Positions 1-5,547 of a DNA stretch of 6,517 nt are shown one piece after another. Positions within the stretch are counted from its first letter, which is position 1. Each line of letters begins with the position of its first letter. The stretch is from Clostridia bacterium (GTDB lineage Bacteria > Bacillota_E > SLMV01 > PUMD01): positions 1-6,517 of the forward strand of contig PWUB01000269.1 in NCBI GenBank assembly GCA_003563755.1. The letters are read 5' to 3'. Position numbers and translations under genes: made by a program. The notes beneath the pieces are model-generated. The model had not been told where the DNA came from. It saw nothing but the letters and a program-made list of their open reading frames with translations, and did not search any database.

Positions 1-479
1 ACGGGAACGAAGAAGTGGGCATGGGGGATCGCTTCGGAGTAGCGTTCACCTGCCTCCTGCTGCATGTACACATCGACTCCGTCCCCGGTGAGCTCGGACA
101 CGATGTAATCAGGCCCCCTCTCGAGAACCCAGGTGATCCGCCGCTCTCCTGCATCGCACCGGGTAACATAGGGTAGTCCGGTGAACCGAGACTCCGGATC
201 CGCGATTTCCGCGAGCTGCTCGAGCTGGACCTCCTCCTCCCGGGTGAGATCCACACTCCAGATGCCGCTGTCGGTCACCAGCAGCAGCTCACCCGCTTCT
301 TGATCGAAGTAAACGTAGACATCCTCGGCTGTCACCTCGTGTGACCACAGGAGAACGTCCTCATCGGGATCATCCTCATCATCCTCCACCAGGTGACAAC
401 CGACGTGCACGGCCGCGATGATGATGACAAGGCAGGCGAGGAGAACCATGTTGCCTCGCCACCGGTTCATTGAGCTCAT
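1..479 (-). CDS. Lipoprotein-like secreted protein, N-terminal part (runs off the left edge); paralogue of the peptidase N-terminal domain
   Basis: The first 159 codons are present and no stop is reached before the window edge. The chosen ATG (479-477) follows a purine-rich ribosome-binding site (AGAGGGGGGAAG on the minus strand, 6 nt spacing from the G run); an in-frame ATG at residue 11 is an alternative. Residues 1-28 look like an export signal: basic start (RWR), hydrophobic stretch LACLVIIIAAV, then Cys28. His-Val-Gly before that Cys is a poor lipobox, so lipidation is less certain than for the neighbouring peptidase. A very acidic linker (EDDEDDPDED, 32-41) follows. Residues 40-159 align with residues 33-150 of the peptidase at 1102-3240: EDVLLWS with EDILVWS, GLPYVT with GLPYVT, AGERYSE with AGERYSE, at almost constant offset. 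The two are therefore paralogues. Whether this copy also carries a peptidase and a propeller lies outside the window. The domain's function is unknown to me. Confidence 0.8.
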   Translation of the reverse strand, partial: MSSMNRWRGNMVLLACLVIIIAAVHVGCHLVEDDEDDPDEDVLLWSHEVTAEDVYVYFDQEAGELLLVTDSGIWSVDLTREEEVQLEQLAEIADPESRFTGLPYVTRCDAGERRITWVLERGPDYIVSELTGDGVDVYMQQEAGERYSEAIPHAHFFVP

Positions 480-527
480 GATCTTCCCCCCTCTGCCCTG
501 ATTGTGCCAACTGGCATGCTTGTGCCC

Positions 528-557
528 ATATTACCATTTTGTGCTTGCCCTCGTGAA
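528..557 (-). promoter_or_regulatory. Possible sigma-A-type promoter for the truncated lipoprotein gene
   Basis: On the minus strand TTCACG (557-552) and TAATAT (533-528) are separated by 18 nt, each matching four of six consensus positions. Just downstream, before the ribosome-binding site, lie the inverted repeat TGCCA-AC-TGGCA (505-516) and two copies of TTGTGCC (502-508 and 520-526), which could be operator-like. The -35 box overlaps the stem at 545-578. This is a weak match chosen by eye. Confidence 0.2.
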
Positions 558-578
558 ATACCTTTCACTCGGGGGCAA
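545..578. terminator. Strong imperfect hairpin, possible terminator without a U-tract
   Basis: The arms 545-558 and 563-578 pair over about 14 base pairs with a TACC loop and a two-base bulge (569-570): TTGCCC is opposite GGGGGCAA at the base and TGAAA is opposite TTTCA at the tip. It lies after the ABC remnant and before the next lipoprotein gene on the minus strand, where a transcript end would be expected. No T-run follows on the minus strand (AGCACAAAATGG follows), so intrinsic termination is uncertain. It may instead stabilise an mRNA 3' end or act as an operator. Confidence 0.35.
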
Positions 579-636
579 TGTCGTTGTTTGCCAACTGCGG
601 ACTGGCCAACGGGGCTGTCCTGCTGCGGAGAGGCAG

Positions 637-1099
637 CCTTCCAACGCCACACCTCTCCACCCTCCAGACAGCGCAGGAGATCCCGTCCACCCCATCAAAC
701 ACCCTGGCATCATGGGTGATGATTATGGGCAGGATGCCTGCCAGGGACAGGTGCCTCATCATGTCGTAGCGATCACCGGAGTCTATGGCATCAAGCGACT
801 CATCTATGACCAGCAAGCCTGGCTCAGCAAGCAGTGCCCTTGCCAGGAGTAAGCGTTGAACCTGGCCTGCACTGAAGACCGTTCCTTCCTCACCCAAAGC
901 CCCAACGATGGTGTCGAGGCCGCAGGGTAGGTCCCTAACGGGTCCCTCGCAACCCGCCAACCCGCAGGCTCTCAGCATGTCCTACAATGTCGTCTCCAGG
1001 CTGCCCGAACGGAGTTTGTCTCTGGTGCTCATTGTTGAGCAGTGTGCTGTCCTGCCCGATGTGAACCGCCTCGAGATGCAGGCACGGTGTCTGCTTCCC
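637..1099 (-). pseudogene. Remnant of an ABC-transporter ATP-binding domain, frameshifted and 5'-truncated
   Basis: Three reading frames together give the second half of an exporter-type nucleotide-binding domain. Frame one (to about 1033) reads HLEAVHIGQDSTLLNN, a Q-loop region. After a frameshift near 1030-1036 the next frame reads STRDKLRSGSLETTL, meets a TAG (984-982), and continues in the same frame as MLRACGLAG, then DLPCGLDTIVG, the signature FSAGQ (876-862, for LSGGQ), ARALLAEPG, Walker B LLVIDE (816-799) and the H-loop ITHD (His at 714-712). A second frameshift near 688 restores a typical NBD C-terminus (RDLLRCLEGGEVW) down to about 637. Walker A and any membrane domain are missing. 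The homology stops within a few codons of the peptidase stop codon, suggesting a deletion junction there. The open frame 978-565 could still be translated, but lacking Walker A it could not be a working ATPase. Sequencing indels could mimic the frameshifts; a stop, two shifts and a missing half together favour decay. Confidence 0.75.
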
Positions 1100-1101
1100 A
1101 G

Positions 1102-3240
1102 CTACCTTCTCTCAAACATCACTCTGGCGATCCCATAGTGCATGGCCTGGGCGCCTGGGTCCCACAACGAGGTTCGGACGTAATAGTGGTTCTCGATTTG
1201 AATGGGCTCCGCCCAACTGGTCATCACCTCGAGGCCGCCCTTCAGATGCTGCTCACCGGCCGACAGGCTGACCGACAGAAGCGATAGGCCAGCCGGTAGG
1301 CCGTGGGCTGCAACCGTGAGGATGATTTCATCATCGTTGGTCCACCTCGGCCGTGAAGGTGAGACAACATGGTGGGGCTCCAGGTGAAACCAGGCAATAT
1401 CCGTGGTATTGACGTCCATGATGCCGAGTCTGTGCCTCTCATTGTCAACAAGCGCCAGCCTGCTACCATCATCCGACCACACCGGCCAGGTCAGGCGAGT
1501 CCCCTCCCCGGTCAGCTGGTGAACATCCCCTGTGGCCAGATCCTTAAGATATATCTCGGAATGACCCGTCCTCTCCGAACGGAACGCGATCACTTCGCCG
1601 CAGGGCGAAACATCGGGGCCGGAATCAGCGAACTCGGAGGCGATGATCTCTTCGTGGGAGCCATCCTTCAGGTTGAGAGCGTAGATGTCCTGGGCACCAG
1701 CTATCCTAATCATGAAGGCAATCCTCTCCCCACAGGGGAACCAACTAAGGGTGCCCAGGTTCACGAACCCCTCGAGATCATGACCGTTGAACACCTCTTC
1801 GATCCCACGGGTCTTCAGATCCAGGATCCGGATGCCACCCTGGCCTCCGGCAATCAGGGCGATCCTCTCACCGTCCCGGCTCAGGGTGAAGCCGTGATTG
1901 GTCCCGGACGCATCCGTCAGTCGCTCCCAGTCGGTGAGCACATAATCCGGCGCGGGATACTCATCAACGATCGCGGGCGGGTCCTCGAGAGCGGCTCTCA
2001 GTATCTGTTCCTGGGTCATCCCGAAGTATTCCCCTGCCAGTCGATCCTCCGCTCCCCAGGTCCGGTCCTCACGAAGAGCGGTGGCATAGTCGACAACGAG
2101 CTCTGGTCCAAACTCCTCCACCAGGTATTCCATGATGACATGTCCGAACCAGAGTAAGGCGGGGCGGCGCTGCAACAGGGGCTCTGGGTCCTGCAGGGGT
2201 GCAAACCGGGCAAGCTGGTGGACGTGAAGAGTCATCATTTCTTCCTGGGCGGTGTTGATATGGCCGAAATACTCGGCCAGTCCCTCCGCCACCCATGTTG
2301 TCATGGCACGGAGGGTATGCCCGCCCCTTCTCAGAACCTCATCGTGAACTGCATGCATGATCTCATGCCTGAGTAGCCTCTGGGAACCATTGTGCACGAT
2401 GCTCGCTCGACGATAGGCTTCGACATACCTCCCCTGTATCTCAATAGGCCGTGGGTGGAGCTTCTGATCCCGGGGCGCCACCACCAGGTGTACGGGAGTG
2501 CGGCTGTCAAGGTTGAAGAACTCTCGAGCCTGGGTCACTGCTTCCCTACCCCACTCGGAGAAGTCCTCGTAGCGATCCGCGAACACCTCCGCTACCCACA
2601 GGGAATAGCCGTCATCGTGATGATCCACCAGGTACCCGGGAGCATCCGAACGGGGTCCTTCCGGCTCCTCTGCCAGCTGGTAAAGCTCCAGCCTGTACGT
2701 GATGTCTTCTCCCTGCTCCCCCGCGATGGTCAGCTCAAACCACCGGGCACCGTCGGTGAATCGGTAGACCTGTTGAACGAACATGATCGGCTCAAAATAC
2801 TGCGCCCTGTCCACCTGCTCCGAGTACCGCTCACCCGCGGCATTCCCCACGTATACCATGGAGTCGTCGGCGGTGAACTCCCGGAGTTTCAGCGTGCCCC
2901 GCAGGCTCCTTGGAACACTGATCTTCCGGATTCCCTCTTCGTAGGTAACGTAGGGAAGACCGGTAATCCAGTATTCACTGTCGTGTTCCACGATCTTGTG
3001 CAACTCAACACCTTCACCGGGATCATCAAGGAGCATCGCCCATATACTCGTATCCGCCAGCAACAGGAGCTCCTGGGCTGTCTCGTCGAATAACACGTAG
3101 CCACACTCCCCGGTGATCTCACCGGACCAGACCAGGATATCCTCCTGGACCCTGTCCTCTTCTGCCTCCTCGCAGGCGGGAATGAGTAGAAGACTCGCTA
3201 CCAGGATCAGAATCACCGCTAGATGACAACGGACACCCAT
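1102..3240 (-). CDS. Predicted lipoprotein: N-terminal repeat domain, gluzincin-type zinc metallopeptidase, TolB-like beta-propeller
   Basis: A 712-residue product from the ATG at 3240. I chose this start because AAGGGAG lies 8 nt upstream and a compact signal peptide follows: Met-Gly-Val-Arg-Cys-His, a hydrophobic core LAVILILVASLLLIPA, then Cys23 in a lipobox-like IPAC. Residues 34-150 form a domain shared with the lipoprotein at 1-479. Residues about 215-420 are a peptidase domain: HEIMH (292-296) supplies two zinc-binding His and the catalytic Glu, and Glu319 in WVAEGLAEYF fits the third ligand of the gluzincin (MA clan, M1-like) fold, 22 residues after the second His. From about residue 445 to the end there are TolB/PD40-like propeller blades, with repeated phrases such as DGERIALIAG, PCGERIAFMI, PCGEVIAFRS and DDGSRLALVD. 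Inferred role: surface-anchored peptidase acting outside the membrane, with the propeller binding a partner or substrate; the substrate is unknown. An in-frame upstream ATG (3318) with its own purine-rich leader would add 26 residues. No intact gene follows in the same transcript. Confidence 0.93.
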   Translation of the reverse strand: MGVRCHLAVILILVASLLLIPACEEAEEDRVQEDILVWSGEITGECGYVLFDETAQELLLLADTSIWAMLLDDPGEGVELHKIVEHDSEYWITGLPYVTYEEGIRKISVPRSLRGTLKLREFTADDSMVYVGNAAGERYSEQVDRAQYFEPIMFVQQVYRFTDGARWFELTIAGEQGEDITYRLELYQLAEEPEGPRSDAPGYLVDHHDDGYSLWVAEVFADRYEDFSEWGREAVTQAREFFNLDSRTPVHLVVAPRDQKLHPRPIEIQGRYVEAYRRASIVHNGSQRLLRHEIMHAVHDEVLRRGGHTLRAMTTWVAEGLAEYFGHINTAQEEMMTLHVHQLARFAPLQDPEPLLQRRPALLWFGHVIMEYLVEEFGPELVVDYATALREDRTWGAEDRLAGEYFGMTQEQILRAALEDPPAIVDEYPAPDYVLTDWERLTDASGTNHGFTLSRDGERIALIAGGQGGIRILDLKTRGIEEVFNGHDLEGFVNLGTLSWFPCGERIAFMIRIAGAQDIYALNLKDGSHEEIIASEFADSGPDVSPCGEVIAFRSERTGHSEIYLKDLATGDVHQLTGEGTRLTWPVWSDDGSRLALVDNERHRLGIMDVNTTDIAWFHLEPHHVVSPSRPRWTNDDEIILTVAAHGLPAGLSLLSVSLSAGEQHLKGGLEVMTSWAEPIQIENHYYVRTSLWDPGAQAMHYGIARVMFERR

Positions 3241-3248
3241 GACACCCG

Positions 3249-3255
3249 CTCCCTT
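3249..3255 (-). promoter_or_regulatory. Ribosome-binding site deciding the peptidase start
   Basis: AAGGGAG on the minus strand lies 8 nt before the ATG at 3240. It supports this start over the in-frame ATG at 3276, which has no such sequence upstream. Confidence 0.6.
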
Positions 3256-3302
3256 CCCGGAGCCTATGCCTGCCATGTCGACGGTAAGTGCAACCAGAGT
3301 AC

Positions 3303-3335
3303 TGCCCGGAAGGCGCATTGCTTCCCTTCCGGGCA
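3303..3335. promoter_or_regulatory. Perfect 11-bp stem in the peptidase leader with an alternative start codon in its loop
   Basis: TGCCCGGAAGG (3303-3313) and CCTTCCGGGCA (3325-3335) are exact reverse complements, with an 11-nt loop (3314-3324). On the minus strand the 5' arm carries the SD-like GGAAGG and the loop carries the ATG at 3318-3316, in frame with the peptidase. No T-run follows on either strand, so it does not look like a simple terminator. It could control a longer form of the protein, act as an attenuator, or be a protein-binding site. Confidence 0.45.
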
Positions 3336-3565
3336 TTCTATGAAAGAGATACTTGACGGAGCATCCAATATGAGGCCAATATCATCACTCAGAGGTGCGC
3401 ACGTGAAAGTAATCACATAGGCCTACCTCTTATCTTACGATATCAATGGCTGCGCTTCCTAGACAACCCATAACGTGTGCTATGACTGTACAGGCGGTGC
3501 AAATAGTGCACGTTGTCTGCCATTATTCACAATCGGTCAGATTATTCACACAGGGGCCGTGGAAT
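3336..3565. promoter_or_regulatory. AT-richer intergenic region upstream of the peptidase gene, with clustered short repeats
   Basis: I see no convincing gene here. It should contain the peptidase promoter, but I found no clear -35/-10 pair. It holds two ATTATTCACA copies (3522-3531 and 3541-3550, 19 bp apart), the inverted repeat GTGCA-N5-TGCAC (3497-3511), the palindrome CTGTACAG (3486-3493), and GTGTGCTATGA (3475-3485), which recurs upstream of the regulator. Such clustering between a regulator and its possible target suggests operators; that is inference. A 26-codon minus-strand frame at 3523-3443 has no ribosome-binding site. Confidence 0.35.
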
Positions 3566-3823
3566 CTAGATAAGGGCCAGCATGACATTTCGCGAATGCA
3601 TCAGGGAGGAGCGCTGCACCGGCATCTGTGTGGTCCGGGGTTGGCCAAGACTGAGGGTGGTGTCCTCCACAGAGAGCAACAGGAAGCCTTCGATGCCGGC
3701 GAGGGCAAAGTGCTGCTCGTCGCCGAGAGGGTGTGGCATCCGCGAACGGGCTGCCCCGTTGTGCATGGCGCCGAGTGATCTCCAGCCCTGGATCTCCTTC
3801 TTGAGTTGCGGGGTAGAGGTCAT
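3566..3823 (-). CDS. Small hypothetical protein, 85 residues, downstream of the regulator
   Basis: I do not recognise this protein. The ATG at 3823 follows GGAG with 5 nt spacing and overlaps the TGA of a 22-codon frame (ATGA). Codon third positions are mostly G or C and the reading looks protein-like, with a hydrophobic core (GIEGFLLLSVED, near residues 48-59), so it has reasonable coding potential. There is no signal peptide or membrane span; the N-terminus is polar (MTSTPQLKKEIQGW). It sits between a TPR-type regulator and a secreted peptidase, the position often taken by a signalling-peptide gene in RNPP systems, but those precursors normally carry an export signal and this one does not. 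Alternatives are a small partner protein or a non-coding stretch. Confidence 0.4.
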   Translation of the reverse strand: MTSTPQLKKEIQGWRSLGAMHNGAARSRMPHPLGDEQHFALAGIEGFLLLSVEDTTLSLGQPRTTQMPVQRSSLMHSRNVMLALI

Positions 3824-3888
3824 CGGGTCTCCATGATGCTGTAGGAGCTCGCCCCCCGATAGCCGCGCAGTCTCACGGAGTGAGCCAT
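3820..3888 (-). CDS. Possible 22-codon leader or peptide ORF after the regulator
   Basis: The frame MAHSVRLRGYRGASSYSIME-Thr-Arg begins 11 nt after the regulator stop and ends in TGA overlapping the ATG of the 85-codon frame. AAGGGG precedes the ATG, but only 2 nt away, which is too close for good initiation. The coupling geometry is suggestive, yet the peptide is basic, has no export signal, and is short enough to occur by chance. Treat it as a candidate only. Confidence 0.22.
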   Translation of the reverse strand: MAHSVRLRGYRGASSYSIMETR

Positions 3889-3899
3889 TGCCCCTTTCG

Positions 3900-5207
3900 C
3901 TAGAGGTCTTTCCACAGGGGTGTTCTGATCTCACTAATCAGGTCAAACGCTCCTTCAACCTGACCTCCTTGAAGAAGCGCCTCGGCCTTCATAAGCGATA
4001 TCATCTGTGCTGCTGCATCGTTGATGACATCAGGATTGACGTTCTCAAGATGACACAGGGCCTTCTCGGGCCTGTCCTCCCTCAGTCTGAGTTCAGCCTT
4101 CAGGAGCAGGGTTTCCTGGGGGAGTATCGGCTCATAACGGGCAGTACCCTCATCGACGATGCTGTCTGCGATCTTCTCCCACTCGTGCGCCTGGTCCAGG
4201 CGTCCGAGGTTGATGTAGCACCGGATTATACCGTTGGCCACTCTTCGCCTGGACAGGAAGTAATCGGCATCATCATGGAGATCCCATGCGATCTCAAGGC
4301 TGGCTAGTGCCCTTGCCGGCTCGCCTTGTCCCAGGTAGGTCAGCCCAAGGTTGGTGTATGCACAGATCATGTGGACCGCGTCATCGGTCGTGGCGATGAC
4401 CTCGCGGAAGACATCGATCGCAGCGCTGAAGCTTCCGGCCTGCAGGTGGTTTATCCCTCTTGACAACTGAATATCAGGGACGTTTCCGGGAATGCTCATC
4501 TCTTCCCATCGTGCGAAGATCACATTGAGCAGTGCGTCCGCAAAGCGATATTGCTGTTTTGTGAAGAGCACGTGCATCAGGGCCTGGGTCATGATGTGAT
4601 GCAGATGCACTATCCTCTTAGTATCCTGGGGCATGGAGTCGGGATCATCGCACAGCAGACGGCTCAGCCCAGTAAAGAGATTCGTCAGGGCCTGATCATA
4701 GTCTCCAGCATAGATAGCCGCATTCCCCGCGGTAAAATACGCATGTGCTAACTCAAATCGTCTGGAGGGCCGGCGCTTCCGAAGGGTCAGAAGGTCTTGG
4801 TAGACCTTCAGGGCTTCTGAGCGTTTGCCACGCATGGACAGTATATGGCCCTGAACTGCCAGTTTTTCGCCTTGATAGGAGTGGTCATTGCTCCCTGCAG
4901 CAGCTGATTCCTCTGCCTTCGCGATGAACTTATTGACATGGTCAAAGAGGCCGTTTCTTGCCAGGGCACGGGCGAGTAGAAACAGATCCTTGTAGTTTGC
5001 TCCGATGCTGTCTTGCAGGTAGTATTCCACCCAGTCCGTCATACAGAGACCCAGTTTTTCTCCGAGCTTGATCATGATGTTCGGACTGGGTGTGATTCCG
5101 TTGTGTTCGATTCTGCTGAGATATGAGCGGCTGCATACTCCCGAGGCTAGCTGATCCTGTGTCATTGACAGTGCCTGACGCTGCCTGAGGATGGCCTCTC
5201 CGAGCAT
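3900..5207 (-). CDS. HTH-TPR transcriptional regulator (RNPP/NprR-like architecture)
   Basis: A 435-residue cytoplasmic protein. Residues about 5-58 are a Cro/C1-type (XRE) helix-turn-helix: LSMTQDQLASGVCSRSYLSR gives the two core helices, and the SRSYLSRIE recognition segment is typical of Bacillota TPR regulators. From about residue 75 to the end the protein is helical with TPR-like repeats, for example GNAAIYAGDYDQAL (161-174), TNLGLTYLGQGEPARAL (285-301), YINLGRLDQA (331-340) and AEALLQGGQVEGAF (408-421). In this class the TPR domain binds a peptide or partner and controls DNA binding. The length is closer to NprR (about 420) than to PlcR or Rgg (about 290). The start is firm: GGAGGTG lies 5 nt before the ATG. 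The gene is followed after 11 nt by short frames and then by the metallopeptidase gene, a plausible target. The DNA-binding class is secure; the ligand and the target genes are inference. Confidence 0.94.
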   Translation of the reverse strand: MLGEAILRQRQALSMTQDQLASGVCSRSYLSRIEHNGITPSPNIMIKLGEKLGLCMTDWVEYYLQDSIGANYKDLFLLARALARNGLFDHVNKFIAKAEESAAAGSNDHSYQGEKLAVQGHILSMRGKRSEALKVYQDLLTLRKRRPSRRFELAHAYFTAGNAAIYAGDYDQALTNLFTGLSRLLCDDPDSMPQDTKRIVHLHHIMTQALMHVLFTKQQYRFADALLNVIFARWEEMSIPGNVPDIQLSRGINHLQAGSFSAAIDVFREVIATTDDAVHMICAYTNLGLTYLGQGEPARALASLEIAWDLHDDADYFLSRRRVANGIIRCYINLGRLDQAHEWEKIADSIVDEGTARYEPILPQETLLLKAELRLREDRPEKALCHLENVNPDVINDAAAQMISLMKAEALLQGGQVEGAFDLISEIRTPLWKDL

Positions 5208-5212
5208 CGTCT

Positions 5213-5219
5213 CACCTCC
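5213..5219 (-). promoter_or_regulatory. Near-consensus ribosome-binding site of the regulator
   Basis: GGAGGTG on the minus strand, 5 nt before the ATG at 5207. It fixes the regulator start, and its anti-SD match supports a bacterium using strong Shine-Dalgarno initiation. Confidence 0.85.
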
Positions 5220-5230
5220 AGCCGGGGGGT

Positions 5231-5279
5231 GTGTGCTATGAAATCATGATTCGATGCTCAGCGCCAATTTCCTGCTGAG
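5231..5279. promoter_or_regulatory. Regulator leader: palindrome, inverted repeat and an 11-mer shared with the peptidase upstream region
   Basis: Three signals lie 24-72 bp upstream of the regulator ATG: GTGTGCTATGA (5231-5241), the perfect 10-bp palindrome AATCATGATT (5242-5251), and CTCAGC-N11-GCTGAG (5257-5279). HTH-TPR regulators often control their own transcription, and palindromes this close to the start are reasonable operator candidates. I could not place a clear promoter: TTGGCG on the minus strand is a weak -35 without a good -10 at proper spacing. Confidence 0.35.
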
Positions 5280-5384
5280 GGGAGTCGAACGTGGGGTGTG
5301 CCGATGAGTCAAGCGTGGGAATGCTTCCACTGGGATCATCGTCTCCTCTTGCAGAGAATGGCGAAGCATGCTACGAAGGAGTCC
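5280..5384. other. Intergenic stretch with no recognisable gene
   Basis: I see no coding frame, no RNA gene and no clear promoter between the regulator leader and the tandem repeat. Only short, imperfect inverted repeats are present, such as GTGG-N8-CCAC around 5317-5332. Confidence 0.5.
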
Positions 5385-5450
5385 GTGTTCCCTGTGGCGA
5401 TGGGTGGGTGTTCCCTGTGGCGATGGATGGGTGTTCGGTGAGATAGATGG
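5385..5450. repeat. 23-bp tandem repeat, two near-identical units plus a degenerate third
   Basis: Units 5385-5407 and 5408-5430 each begin GTGTTCCCTGTGGCGATGG and differ at one base (G5404 against A5427). A third unit, 5431-5450, keeps GTGTTC and AGATGG but is 3 bp shorter and diverged between them. The array lies in a gene-poor stretch. Repeated subterminal blocks occur at the ends of some insertion sequences, for example the IS21 family, but no transposase or clear terminal inverted repeat is visible, so that origin is a guess. Confidence 0.85.
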
Positions 5451-5547
5451 GTCAGTACTCAGTGGGAATCAAGAGGGGAGGGGGGAATGGGATGGTTCCT
5501 CGTTCGCTGGCTCTGCCTGCCCGGCTTGCACACAGACCAGGGAGTGG

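Noticed and set aside
1369..2157. Long plus-strand open frame (262 codons) opposite the peptidase gene
   Set aside because: It is antisense to a gene with clear HEIMH and propeller motifs, shows no domain I recognise, and arises easily opposite a GC3-rich gene.
2392..3093. Second plus-strand open frame (233 codons) opposite the peptidase gene
   Set aside because: Same reasoning: an antisense shadow of the signal and N-terminal region, with no recognisable motifs.
3303..3335. Intrinsic terminator
   Set aside because: The stem is strong, but neither strand has a T-run after it, and it lies inside the likely leader of the peptidase gene.
3443..3523. 26-codon minus-strand frame in the intergenic region as a possible signalling peptide
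   Set aside because: It has no ribosome-binding site and no export signal, and it overlaps the cluster of operator-like repeats.
3888..4307. Plus-strand open frame opposite the 3' end of the regulator
   Set aside because: Antisense to the TPR region and without independent support.
5385..5450. CRISPR array
   Set aside because: The 23-bp units are directly adjacent with no spacers, and only two are well conserved.
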